Origin: Clostridia bacterium
Lineage (GTDB): Bacteria > Bacillota > Clostridia > Christensenellales > Aristaeellaceae
DNA: 64,000 nt
Assembly: GCA_017526525.1 (NCBI GenBank)
Contig: JAFXRG010000002.1
Coordinates: 109,103-173,102, forward strand
Direction: 5' to 3'
The notes under the pieces were generated by a model. That model was not told the DNA's origin and did not search any database. It was given only the letters and a program-made list of their open reading frames with translations. Position 1 is the first letter of the stretch, and each line of letters starts with the position of its first letter. Positions 8,717-16,648 of the stretch are shown here, piece after piece. The translations under genes were made by a program, and so were the position numbers.

Positions 8717-8762
8717 GTTTAAAAATGAAACAATTTAGAAATAAAGTGTTGACAATTGAAAC
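8717..8762. promoter_or_regulatory. Candidate operator pair of the S24 repressor
   Basis: GTTTAAAAATGAAAC (8717-8731) and GTTGACAATTGAAAC (8748-8762) match at 12 of 15 positions. They are spaced 31 bases apart, about three helical turns. Each is a GTTn-N7-AAAC partial dyad, and the second overlaps the -35. This fits autorepression by the gene that follows (inference). Confidence 0.55.
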
Positions 8763-8777
8763 AATCCGAGGTAAGAT
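8749..8777 (+). promoter_or_regulatory. Strong sigma-A promoter of the repressor gene
   Basis: A perfect TTGACA (8749-8754), a 17-base spacer and TAAGAT (8772-8777), 33 bases before the GTG start. Confidence 0.85.
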
Positions 8778-8810
8778 AATGCCGAAACGAAGGAACGGGA
8801 GGCAGGCGCG

Positions 8811-9647
8811 GTGGAATACGGCAAGGTGATCCGGGAAAAACGGACAGCCCTGGGGCTGAACCAGGCGGAGCTGGCGTCGGCGGTCGGCGTCAGCCGGAAT
8901 ACGGTGGCCGGATGGGAAACCAATCATTCCAGGCCAGATCTCAGCACCCTGCCGGACCTGTGCAGGGCCCTGCAGATCTCCCTGAACACGTTTTTCGGCC
9001 GGGAAGGACGAAGCGCCGAGGAAGACCGGGTACTGGCCGTTTATTTTGCCCTGGAGGAAAGGGACCGGGAAAGCATCCTGTGGCAGATGGAAGCCCTGCG
9101 GGACCACCGGGCCGCAGCGCGCCGGCGGAATGCTGAAACGCCGAAGAAACCCGCGGCTGTGACGGTCCGCAGCGGCGGAAAACTTCCGAAAACGGTGGAG
9201 CTGTACGAAAGCGACCTGGGCGCCGCGGCCGGCTTCGGCGGGGCGCTGGGAGAAGCCCAGGGCGAGAAAACGGTCCTCTGGGCTGACCGGGATACGGAAC
9301 GGGCGGATGAGATCATCACCGTGTGCGGACGAAGCATGGAGCCCACCTTTCAGGACGGAGACCGGGTGCTGGTACAGCATACCGCCACGCTCCGGGAAGG
9401 GGAAATCGGGATTTTCCTGGTGGACAACGAAGGCTACATCAAGGAATACCGCAGGGACGGACTTCATTCCCACAATCCGGAGTACCGGACCATGACCTTC
9501 CATGAGGACCAGACGGTCCGCTGCATCGGCCGGGTGATCGGCAAAGTGAAAGAGGAACAGATTCCCACATCAGAGCAGCTGAGGCAGATTGCGGCTGCGG
9601 GAAAGAAAAGAAACGCAGGATCAGAGCAGGAGGAGGAAAATCCATGA
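8811..9647 (+). CDS. XRE-family repressor with S24 self-cleavage domain
   Basis: A 278-residue LexA/CI-like regulator. Residues 1-62 are a helix-turn-helix (LNQAELASAVGVSRNTVAGWE). A charged linker is followed by the hinge with the likely Ala140-Gly141 cleavage site (AAAGFG). The S24 peptidase has its serine in GRSMEPT (Ser175) and its lysine in GYIKEY (Lys211), so the catalytic pair is intact. DNA damage or another RecA-type signal would be expected to trigger self-cleavage, as in the family. The GTG start has GGGAGG upstream. It overlaps the next gene by four bases. No phage genes are nearby, so it is probably a chromosomal stress regulator rather than a prophage repressor. Confidence 0.9.
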   Translation: MEYGKVIREKRTALGLNQAELASAVGVSRNTVAGWETNHSRPDLSTLPDLCRALQISLNTFFGREGRSAEEDRVLAVYFALEERDRESILWQMEALRDHRAAARRRNAETPKKPAAVTVRSGGKLPKTVELYESDLGAAAGFGGALGEAQGEKTVLWADRDTERADEIITVCGRSMEPTFQDGDRVLVQHTATLREGEIGIFLVDNEGYIKEYRRDGLHSHNPEYRTMTFHEDQTVRCIGRVIGKVKEEQIPTSEQLRQIAAAGKKRNAGSEQEEENP

Positions 9648-9898
9648 GCAGATATATGAACCGGGAAACCGTCCGCGCCATCAACAGCGCCCTGATGTTT
9701 ACCGCATCCGGAGAAAAAAACGAACGGCCGGAAATCCGGCCGTGGCAGTACGTGCAGATGGAATATGAGCGGGTGGGCCTGATGCCTCCGGCCGGGATGC
9801 CCCGTTTTGAAACGGTGGAGGACGCGGAAATCTGGATGTGCCTGGACAGCCGTTACAACAACCGGCTGAAGGAAACCGTCTGGGCCAAGGCCGTGTGA
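9644..9898 (+). CDS. Small protein of unknown function, partner of the S24 repressor
   Basis: An 84-residue soluble protein translated from an ATG that overlaps the repressor stop (ATGA). It is the last gene of a two-gene operon that ends in a terminator. It has no signal peptide or membrane segment. The C-terminal half carries aromatic residues (RPWQYVQMEYERVGLMPP, WMCLDSRYNN) and two tryptophans. I do not recognise the family. Tight coupling to the repressor suggests it is either controlled by the repressor or acts on it. Confidence 0.7.
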   Translation: MSRYMNRETVRAINSALMFTASGEKNERPEIRPWQYVQMEYERVGLMPPAGMPRFETVEDAEIWMCLDSRYNNRLKETVWAKAV

Positions 9899-9916
9899 GA
9901 CGAAAAACGGAACGAA

Positions 9917-9947
9917 AAAATCCGGAGCGAAATGCTCCGGATTTTTT
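9917..9947. terminator. Bidirectional terminator
   Basis: Stem TCCGGAGC/GCTCCGGA (9921-9941) flanked by an A run and six T residues. It serves both the repressor operon and the convergent small membrane gene. Confidence 0.85.
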
Positions 9948-10198
9948 CATTGCTCTTTTTCTTTGGATTCCCGGACGAGGCTGAGAATCAGGGAAACCAG
10001 GAAAAGGGGAATTCCGATAACCCCGGCGGGCAGCCACCAGTTTACGCAGAAGGCGCAGAACTGTTCCAGGGCGTAATCATAGAGGTACTTGGCCCGGAAA
10101 GCAGAGGGATTGCGCAGGCAAACCAGACCCACCACAAAGATGACAATCAGCACAACGCCGATGAAAATCGCAATTGCGCCTGATTTCCTCGCTTTCAT
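9947..10198 (-). CDS. Small two-helix membrane protein
   Basis: An 83-residue protein with two membrane segments (about residues 8-27 and 55-75) and short charged ends (MKARKSG, RESKEKEQ). Its stop codon lies at the edge of the terminator. GGAGGG is well placed before ATG 10198. It begins 14 bases downstream of the SH3-repeat gene on the same strand, so the two are probably cotranscribed. The family is not recognised. Confidence 0.7.
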   Translation of the reverse strand: MKARKSGAIAIFIGVVLIVIFVVGLVCLRNPSAFRAKYLYDYALEQFCAFCVNWWLPAGVIGIPLFLVSLILSLVRESKEKEQ

Positions 10199-10212
10199 GG
10201 AACCCTCCGAAA

Positions 10213-11148
10213 TCAGTTGAGATACTTGTCAGGCATATAGCCGGTGGAGCCGTCCACGGAGACCTTGTACCAGTAGGGATCCTTGGTCTTTTCCAGGACG
10301 TTCACCTCAGCGCCTTCTTCAACCTTTACCGAGGACCAGCCCAGGCCCAGGCCCTGATACAGCCGGGGGCTGCTGGTGCCGCTCTTTTTGGTGGTGGTGG
10401 TGTAGGGGGAGAAGGGAGCGGGAACCGGCTTGTCCGGAATGGGGGCGGGCTTGTCCCGGGAGATATACTTGGTGCGCATATATCCGGTGTTTCCGTCGCC
10501 CTTGATGATGACATAGTCAAAGCGGGTGCCGTGCTCCACAACGGTTACTTCCGTTCCGGGCGGGTAGGTGGCAAAGACCGCGCTGTTGGCGCCGGAAGCG
10601 GAGGAACGCAGGCCCACGGAGCCGCCGAGGGAGACCACCCAGGCAGTATAGTCCCCGGCAGGCGTCGGCGAGGGAGAGGGAGCGATCTTTTTCCGGCTGA
10701 GCACATCGTTGGGCAGGTAACCCGTCTGGCCGCCGGTGGTGCGTACATAATCATAGTACCGGCCGTGGGACAGAACGGAAACCTTGTCGCCCTTGTTCAC
10801 AATGCCTTCGTTGGCAAAGGACCAGCCGGGGCCGTGCTTCAGGCCGGTGTTGTCCTTGGTGACCCAGGCAGTGTAGGCAGCGGCGCAGCGCGCCAGCAGG
10901 CTTCTTTCCACATAGCCTTCCCGGCCGTTAGAGAAGGTAATGTTGACCCACGCCTTGTTGGTGGCGGTGGAGTTGATGGTCAGGCACCAGTCCTGCCGGT
11001 AGGAATCCAGCACCTTGGATTCATAGTTGGGCAGATACCGCAGCCGGACCGAAGAGGTGTTTACCCGGTAATAGACTACGGCAGAAGCCATCGCGCAGGG
11101 AATGATCATCACCAGCACGAGGAGAAGAGCAACGAGACGTTTTTTCAT
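10213..11148 (-). CDS. Secreted protein with four SH3-like repeats
   Basis: A 311-residue exported protein with a signal peptide (KKRLVALLLVLVMIIPCAMASA). Four bacterial SH3 (SH3b) type modules follow: VNTSSVRLRYLPNYESKVL at the start, then modules ending GYLPNDVLS, GYMRTKYIS and GYMPDKYLN. Pro-rich linkers separate them (SPSPTP, PAPIPDKPVPAP). Such domains usually bind peptidoglycan peptides, and there is no catalytic domain, so this is probably a wall-binding or scaffold protein. ATG 11148 follows GGGAGGAAA; the in-frame start at 11181 lies at the promoter -10 and is rejected. Confidence 0.85.
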   Translation of the reverse strand: MKKRLVALLLVLVMIIPCAMASAVVYYRVNTSSVRLRYLPNYESKVLDSYRQDWCLTINSTATNKAWVNITFSNGREGYVERSLLARCAAAYTAWVTKDNTGLKHGPGWSFANEGIVNKGDKVSVLSHGRYYDYVRTTGGQTGYLPNDVLSRKKIAPSPSPTPAGDYTAWVVSLGGSVGLRSSASGANSAVFATYPPGTEVTVVEHGTRFDYVIIKGDGNTGYMRTKYISRDKPAPIPDKPVPAPFSPYTTTTKKSGTSSPRLYQGLGLGWSSVKVEEGAEVNVLEKTKDPYWYKVSVDGSTGYMPDKYLN

Positions 11149-11179
11149 GTCGATTTCCTCCCGGATGATTTGTAAAATC

Positions 11180-11208
11180 ATTATATGTCAGAAAAAGTGC
11201 TTTGGGAA
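11180..11208 (-). promoter_or_regulatory. Sigma-A promoter of the SH3-repeat gene
   Basis: Read on the minus strand: TTCCCA (11208-11203), 17 bases, TATAAT (11185-11180), about 32 bases before ATG 11148. Confidence 0.6.
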
Positions 11209-11316
11209 GTTTGAAAAGGTCACACTTTTGGCACAGAAAACGGAAAAAATGACTACAAAAAAGTTACAGCCTCATGAAAAAACAAGATGTTGTGGATGAC
11301 AAAAGTATCCAAACCC

Positions 11317-11345
11317 TTGACTTTAGCGTGCTAACGTGATAGCAT
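11317..11345 (+). promoter_or_regulatory. Histidine-operon promoter with overlapping dyads
   Basis: TTGACT (11317-11322), a 17-base spacer and TAGCAT (11340-11345). The spacer is filled by TTAGC-GT-GCTAA (11323-11334), overlapping TGCTA-ACGTGA-TAGCA (11329-11344), so a repressor bound here would block polymerase. A TrpR-type HisR is a possible ligand (inference). A second perfect TATAAT lies at 11404-11409 with a weak -35. No T-box motif is present. Confidence 0.6.
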
Positions 11346-11453
11346 GACAAAGTATTTTTCGGCCGGTACAGCGGGAAAACTTTTCTGAAAGCCGGCGGAG
11401 GAGTATAATTCTTCCGGACCGGGAGAGAACCGGCGGAGAAAGGCGGAATCAGA

Positions 11454-12401
11454 ATGCAGATTGAAGACCGTGTCATGGATGAACAGGAGCGGATCGGGTT
11501 CCTGCTGCGGTCACTGTACGCGGAATACGGCTACAGCCGTTACAGAATGAGCAAATTCGAGGAGTATGACCTGTACAGCCGGAACAAGGACTTCCTTTTT
11601 TCGGAAGGGGTCATTACCTTTACGGATACCAACGGGCGGCTGATGGCCCTGAAACCGGACGTCACCCTGAGCATCGTCAAAAACACCCGGGACGCCGCCG
11701 GGACGCTGCAGAAAATGTACTACCATGAAAACGTGTACCGGGTGGCTTCCGCGGAGGACGGATTCCGGGAGATGACCCAGGTGGGCGTCGAGTGCATGGG
11801 CGGCGTGGACCGGGCCTGTGTGGCGGAAGTGCTGAAGCTGGCCGCGGAAAGCCTGCAGGCCTGTTCGCCGGAGTACGTGCTGGAAATCAGCCATCTGGGG
11901 ATGCTGGAAGCCTTTGTGGATTCCATTTCCACGGACGGCAAAATGCGGGAGGAACTGCTGCAGTGCGTGGTGGAAAAGAACCGCCACGGCATCCACCGGA
12001 TCCTGCGGGAAAACGGGGCGGCGGAAGCGGCGGGGGAACCGCTGCGGGAGCTGATGGGCCTCTACGGCAATCCGAAAACGGTGATGCCCCGGATCCGCGC
12101 GCTGGCGGAGAAAAACGGAACGGCGGAATATGCCGATGAGCTGGGACAGGCGGCGGCCGCCTTTGCCGGAACCGGGGCGGAGGGCAGGATCCGGATCGAC
12201 TTTTCCGCTTCCGGGGATGTGAAGTACTACAACGGAATCGCCTTCAAGGGATTTATCAGCGGCATTCCGGGAAGCGTTCTTTCCGGCGGACAGTATGACC
12301 GCCTGATGAACCGGATGGGAAGAAAGGACCGGGCCATCGGGTTCGCTGTTTTCCTGAACATGCTGGAGCGCCTGACGGAAGGAGGACGGGAAAATGCTTA
12401 A
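11454..12401 (+). CDS. hisZ: ATP phosphoribosyltransferase regulatory subunit
   Basis: A 315-residue HisRS-like protein without the tRNA anticodon-binding domain. It forms a complex with the short HisG and gives feedback inhibition by histidine. Features include EYDLYSRNKDFLFSEGVITFTD, the motif-2 like segment ALKPDVTLSIVKN, and a motif-3 like YNGIAFKGFISGIPGSVLSGGQYD near the C-terminus. It is the first gene of the operon and overlaps hisG by eight bases, which suits fixed stoichiometry. GGAGAAAGG precedes ATG 11454. Confidence 0.93.
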   Translation: MQIEDRVMDEQERIGFLLRSLYAEYGYSRYRMSKFEEYDLYSRNKDFLFSEGVITFTDTNGRLMALKPDVTLSIVKNTRDAAGTLQKMYYHENVYRVASAEDGFREMTQVGVECMGGVDRACVAEVLKLAAESLQACSPEYVLEISHLGMLEAFVDSISTDGKMREELLQCVVEKNRHGIHRILRENGAAEAAGEPLRELMGLYGNPKTVMPRIRALAEKNGTAEYADELGQAAAAFAGTGAEGRIRIDFSASGDVKYYNGIAFKGFISGIPGSVLSGGQYDRLMNRMGRKDRAIGFAVFLNMLERLTEGGRENA

Positions 12402-13020
12402 TATCGCGCTGCCCAAGGGCCGGCTGGGAGAAAAAGTCTATTCCATGTTTGACCGGGCGGGATTTCCGTGTCCGGCGCTGATGGAAAACAGCCGGAAGCT
12501 GATTTTTGACAATGAGAAGGCCGGTGTCCGGTATTTCTGGGTGAAGCCATCGGATGTGGCCATTTATGTGGAACGGGGCGCGGCGGATATCGGGGTGGCC
12601 GGAAAGGATATCCTGCTGGAATACCGGCCGGAGGTTTATGAGCTGCTGGACCTGAACGTGGGTAAATGCCGGATGGCGGTGGCGGCGCCGGAAAGCTTCC
12701 GGGACCGTCCGGACCGGACCTTGCGGGTGGCCACCAAGTTCAGCCGGATCGCCCGGGACTTCTACAGCTCCCGGGGGCGGGACATTGACATCATCCATCT
12801 GAACGGCTCCATTGAAATCGCGCCGATCCTCGGATTGTCGGACGTGATTGTGGACATTGTTGAAACGGGAACCACCCTGCGGGAAAACCATCTGGAAGTG
12901 ATCGAAACCATTGTTCCCATCTCTGCGCGGCTGATCGCCAACAAGTCCGGCTTCAAGTTCAAAACGGAGCAGATTGAGCAGCTGACGGAAGAAATCAGAA
13001 AGGAAGTGGAGGAAGCATGA
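12394..13020 (+). CDS. hisG: ATP phosphoribosyltransferase, short form
   Basis: First committed step of histidine synthesis: ATP plus PRPP gives N1-(5-phosphoribosyl)-ATP. The 208-residue length is the short form that lacks the C-terminal allosteric domain and depends on HisZ, encoded just upstream. Motifs include IALPKGRLGEKV at the start and the PRPP-binding loop DIVETGTTLRENHLEV near residues 152-167. It overlaps hisZ by eight bases and hisD by four (ATGA). Confidence 0.96.
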   Translation: MLNIALPKGRLGEKVYSMFDRAGFPCPALMENSRKLIFDNEKAGVRYFWVKPSDVAIYVERGAADIGVAGKDILLEYRPEVYELLDLNVGKCRMAVAAPESFRDRPDRTLRVATKFSRIARDFYSSRGRDIDIIHLNGSIEIAPILGLSDVIVDIVETGTTLRENHLEVIETIVPISARLIANKSGFKFKTEQIEQLTEEIRKEVEEA

Positions 13021-14291
13021 TACGGATCCTGAAATACGGAGAAGTGCCCAACCGTGAAATTTTCGCCCGGAATATGCCCACGGCCAACGTGACCGACACC
13101 GTGGCGGACATCCTGAAAAACGTGCGGGAGCGGGGAGACGCCGCCCTGAAGGAATATACGGAGAAATTTGACCATGCACGCCTGGACTGCCTGACGGTCA
13201 GCGAGGAGGAAATGGAGGAGGCGCTGAAGAGCGTCGAACCGGATTTCCTGCGGATCCTGGAAAGGGCGGCTGCAAACATCCGCAAATTTCACAGCCGGCA
13301 GGTTCGGAATTCCTTCATTATAAATGATGAGGACGGCATCCTCATGGGCCAGAAAGTCATTCCGGTGGACCGGGCGGGCCTGTATGTGCCCGGCGGCACG
13401 GCCACGTATCCGTCCACGGTGCTGATGGACGTGATTCCCGCCAAGCTGGCAGGGGTCGGGGAAGTGATCCTGACCACGCCTCCCGGACCGGACGGAAAAA
13501 TCAATCCGGCCATCCTGGCTGCCGCCCGGGTGGCGGGAGCGGACCGGATTGTGAAGTGCGGCGGGGCGCAGGCCATTGCGGCCCTGGCCTACGGAACGGA
13601 ATCCGTTCCGAAGGCGGACAAGATTGTAGGCCCCGGCAACGCCTACGTGGCGGAAGCCAAGCGGCAGGTGTACGGCATGGTGTCCATTGACATGATCGCC
13701 GGCCCCAGCGAGATCCTGGTGGTGGCGGACGGAAAAAGCAACCCGGCGTGGGTGGCTGCGGACCTGCTGAGCCAGGCGGAGCACGACAAGGTGGCCAGCG
13801 CCGTGCTGGTGACGGACAGCCAGGAGATGGCGGAGAAGGTCAGCGCGGAAATCGAAAAGCAGCTGCCGAAGCTGGAGCGCTGCGAAATCGCCCGGGTCTC
13901 CATCGACAACAACGGAAAGATCATTGTGGCGGAAAACCTGAAGGCTGCCATCGAGATTGCCAATGAAATTGCACCGGAGCACCTGGAGCTGTGCGTGGAC
14001 AATCCCTTTGACTACCTGGACAGCATCCGGCACGCCGGCAGTGTTTTCCTGGGCCGCAACTGCCCCGAATCCCTCGGCGACTACCTGGCGGGACCCAACC
14101 ACACGCTGCCCACCCAGGGAACCGCCCGGTTCTCCAGTCCGCTGAGCGTGGATGACTTTGTGAAGAAAACGCAGTATACTTATTACACGCGGCAGGCGCT
14201 GGAACGGGTGGCGGCGGATGTGGCTGCCTTTGCCGAAAAGGAAGGCCTGACCGGCCATGCCCGCAGCGCGCAGATTCGTACGGAAGAATAA
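13017..14291 (+). CDS. hisD: Histidinol dehydrogenase
   Basis: Last two steps: histidinol is oxidised to histidine through the aldehyde with two NAD. At 424 residues it has the normal length. Signature segments include VPVDRAGLYVPGGTATYPS, KCGGAQAIAALAYGTE, VGPGNAYVAEAKRQV and the zinc/active region IAPEHLELCV and GPNHTLPTQGTARF. The start ATG overlaps the hisG stop. A 51-base gap to hisC follows. Confidence 0.97.
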   Translation: MIRILKYGEVPNREIFARNMPTANVTDTVADILKNVRERGDAALKEYTEKFDHARLDCLTVSEEEMEEALKSVEPDFLRILERAAANIRKFHSRQVRNSFIINDEDGILMGQKVIPVDRAGLYVPGGTATYPSTVLMDVIPAKLAGVGEVILTTPPGPDGKINPAILAAARVAGADRIVKCGGAQAIAALAYGTESVPKADKIVGPGNAYVAEAKRQVYGMVSIDMIAGPSEILVVADGKSNPAWVAADLLSQAEHDKVASAVLVTDSQEMAEKVSAEIEKQLPKLERCEIARVSIDNNGKIIVAENLKAAIEIANEIAPEHLELCVDNPFDYLDSIRHAGSVFLGRNCPESLGDYLAGPNHTLPTQGTARFSSPLSVDDFVKKTQYTYYTRQALERVAADVAAFAEKEGLTGHARSAQIRTEE

Positions 14292-14342
14292 ACCGCCGGA
14301 ACCGGACGGTCCGGCACAGCCCCTGAAAGGAAGCGGTGAAAA

Positions 14343-15404
14343 GTGAGCCGTTATTTCTCGGAAAAGTTCGCGGAACTGGAAGCCTATGTTCCGGGCGAGC
14401 AGCCAAAGGATCAGCAGTACATCAAACTGAATACCAACGAGAACGCCTATCCGCCGCATCCGGCGGTGGCGGAAGCGGCGGCGGAGGCAGCTAAGACGCT
14501 GCATCTGTATTCGGATCCGGAGTGCGCTGAAATCCGGAAAACGCTGGCGGAAAATATGGGGCTGACCCCGGACGAGCTGATCATGGTCAACGGATCGGAT
14601 GAGGTGCTGAACTTTGCCTTCATGGCGTTTTGCGATAAACACACCCCGGCGGTTTTTCCGGATATCACCTATGGCTTTTACCCGGTTTTCGCCAGGCTGA
14701 ACCAGGTGCCCTTCCGGGAAATTCCGCTGCTGGAAAACCTGAAAGTAAACACGGCGGCTTTCCGCCAGACGGCGGGAACCATTTTCCTGGCGAATCCCAA
14801 CGCGCCGACGGGGATCGCGCTGAGCCGGGATGAAATCGAGGAAATCCTGCAGACCAATGCCTACAACGTGGTGGTGGTGGACGAAGCCTATGTGGATTTC
14901 GGGGCGGAAAGCTGTGTGCCGCTGATCCGGGAATACGAAAACCTGCTGGTGACCCGCACCTTCAGCAAATCCAGGAGCCTGGCCGGGGGAAGGCTGGGCT
15001 TCGGGGCGGCAAATCCGGAGCTGATCCGGGACCTGGAAACCATCCGGTATTCCACGAATCCCTATAACCTGGATTCCATGACCCTGGCAGCGGGAAAAGC
15101 CTGCCTGGAGCACGATTCCTACAACACGGACAACTGCCGCAGGATTGTCCGGACCCGTGAAAGAACCCGGTACGCCATGGAGAAAATGGGCTTTGAAATG
15201 ACGGAATCCCGGACCAACTTCCTTTTTGCCCGGCATCCGGATGTGGGTGGGGAGGAACTGTACCGGAAACTGAAGGAAAAAGGAATCCTGATCCGCCACT
15301 TCAACGTGGAAAGAATCCGGGATTACAACCGGATTTCCATCGGAACCGAGGAACAGATGAAAGCTTTCCTGCAGGCCTGCAGTGAAGTGATCGGCGGAAA
15401 GTAA
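14343..15404 (+). CDS. hisC: Histidinol-phosphate aminotransferase
   Basis: PLP enzyme that transaminates imidazole-acetol phosphate with glutamate. It is 353 residues, a fold-type I aminotransferase. The N-terminal LNTNENAYPPHPAV is typical of HisC. The PLP lysine is Lys209 in TFSKSRSLAGGRLG, preceded by VVVDEAYVDFG. The start is GTG at 14343 with AAAGGAAG upstream; no in-frame ATG fits the conserved N-terminus. Confidence 0.95.
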   Translation: MSRYFSEKFAELEAYVPGEQPKDQQYIKLNTNENAYPPHPAVAEAAAEAAKTLHLYSDPECAEIRKTLAENMGLTPDELIMVNGSDEVLNFAFMAFCDKHTPAVFPDITYGFYPVFARLNQVPFREIPLLENLKVNTAAFRQTAGTIFLANPNAPTGIALSRDEIEEILQTNAYNVVVVDEAYVDFGAESCVPLIREYENLLVTRTFSKSRSLAGGRLGFGAANPELIRDLETIRYSTNPYNLDSMTLAAGKACLEHDSYNTDNCRRIVRTRERTRYAMEKMGFEMTESRTNFLFARHPDVGGEELYRKLKEKGILIRHFNVERIRDYNRISIGTEEQMKAFLQACSEVIGGK

Positions 15405-15440
15405 GCGCGGAAATGCGCGGACAATGGGGGAAGAAAAAAC

Positions 15441-16028
15441 ATGAGACAGGCGGAAATCATTCGGAAGACCGGGGAAACAGATATCCGTATTCTGCTGAAC
15501 GCGGACGGAACCGGGGAGCGGGAAATCTCCACCGGCGTCGGCTTCCTGGATCATATGCTGGAGCTGTTTGCCCGGCACGGACGGTTTGACCTGAAGGTGG
15601 CCTGCACCGGGGATACCCGGGTGGACGACCACCATACCACCGAGGATATCGGAATTGCCCTGGGCCTGGCGCTGGACAAGGCGCTGGGGGACCGGAAGGG
15701 CATTACCCGTTACGGGCAGACCATCCTGCCGATGGATGAAAGCCTGATCCTGAGCGCCGTGGATCTTTCCGGAAGGGGATTGCTGGCGTACGACCTGCAG
15801 ATCCCGACGGAAAAGGTCGGCACCTTTGATACGGAACTGACCGAGGAGTTCTTCCGGGCCCTGGCCCATAACGCCCGCATGACGCTGCATCTCCGCCAAC
15901 TGGCCGGAAGCAACAGCCACCATATTATCGAAGGCGCTTTCAAAAGCGTGGCGCGGAGCCTGCGGGCCGCGGTGAAAATCGATCCGGAATACGCGGAGGA
16001 AATTCCCTCCACGAAAGGAGTTCTCTGA
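15441..16028 (+). CDS. hisB: Imidazoleglycerol-phosphate dehydratase
   Basis: A 195-residue monofunctional dehydratase without the phosphatase half found in enterobacterial HisB. The two metal-binding repeats are visible: GFLDHMLELFARHG and DDHHTTEDIGIALG in the first half, and EEFFRALAHNARMTLHLR with GSNSHHIIEGAFKS in the second. The separate phosphatase is supplied by the PHP gene at the operon end. The stop shares a base with the hisH start (TGATG). Confidence 0.97.
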   Translation: MRQAEIIRKTGETDIRILLNADGTGEREISTGVGFLDHMLELFARHGRFDLKVACTGDTRVDDHHTTEDIGIALGLALDKALGDRKGITRYGQTILPMDESLILSAVDLSGRGLLAYDLQIPTEKVGTFDTELTEEFFRALAHNARMTLHLRQLAGSNSHHIIEGAFKSVARSLRAAVKIDPEYAEEIPSTKGVL

Positions 16029-16648
16029 TGGTCGCAATCATTGACTACGGGGTGGGAAACCTGTTCAGCCTGAAAAGCTCTTTCGCAGCCATCGGGGAAG
16101 AGGCGGTGGTGACCGGGGATCCGGAGGTGCTCCATCGGGCGGACCGGATCATCCTGCCGGGGGTCGGCGCCTTCGGGGACGCGGCGGAAAAGCTGCGCCG
16201 GACCGGCCTGGACCGGGCAGTCTGCGCGGAAGCGGCAGGGGGAAAGCCGCTGATGGGCATCTGCCTGGGAATGCAGCTGCTGTTTGAAAAAAGCTTTGAA
16301 TACGGGGAGCACCCGGGCCTGGGCCTCCTGAAGGGGGAAATCCGGCCCATCGCGGAGCGGATTCCCGGTGGCCTGAAGATTCCCCAGATGGGTTGGAACG
16401 CCCTGAAAATCCGGCGGCCGTCGCCGCTGATGAAGTATACAAAAGAGGGCGAATACGTTTATTTTGTGCACAGCTACAGCGCGGTAAACTGCGAAGATTC
16501 GCTGATTGCCTCCACGGAATACGGAGCGGAGCTGACCGCCTGCGTCGGAAAAGGCAACATCTTCGGGTGCCAGTTCCATCCGGAAAAAAGCGGCAGCGTG
16601 GGGCTGAAGATGCTGAAAGCCTTCTGCGAAACGGAGGGAAAAGCATGA
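16028..16648 (+). CDS. hisH: Imidazole glycerol phosphate synthase, glutaminase subunit
   Basis: A 206-residue class I glutamine amidotransferase that passes ammonia to HisF. The nucleophile is Cys79 in GICLGMQLLFE, with His184 and Glu186 in CQFHPEKSG, so the triad is complete. The N-terminus VAIIDYGVGNLFSLKSSF and the segment LPGVGAFGDA are typical. It starts inside the hisB stop and overlaps hisA by four bases. Confidence 0.97.
   Translation: MVAIIDYGVGNLFSLKSSFAAIGEEAVVTGDPEVLHRADRIILPGVGAFGDAAEKLRRTGLDRAVCAEAAGGKPLMGICLGMQLLFEKSFEYGEHPGLGLLKGEIRPIAERIPGGLKIPQMGWNALKIRRPSPLMKYTKEGEYVYFVHSYSAVNCEDSLIASTEYGAELTACVGKGNIFGCQFHPEKSGSVGLKMLKAFCETEGKA

Noticed and set aside
8811-9898. Prophage remnant at the S24 repressor
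   Set aside because: No integrase, terminase or structural gene is nearby and composition matches the surroundings.
11182-11453. T-box or histidine attenuator before hisZ
   Set aside because: No conserved T-box sequence, no His-codon-rich leader and no terminator in the stretch.
12762-16037. 1091-codon minus-strand frame opposite hisD-hisB
   Set aside because: It crosses four proven his genes in antisense and shows no domain.
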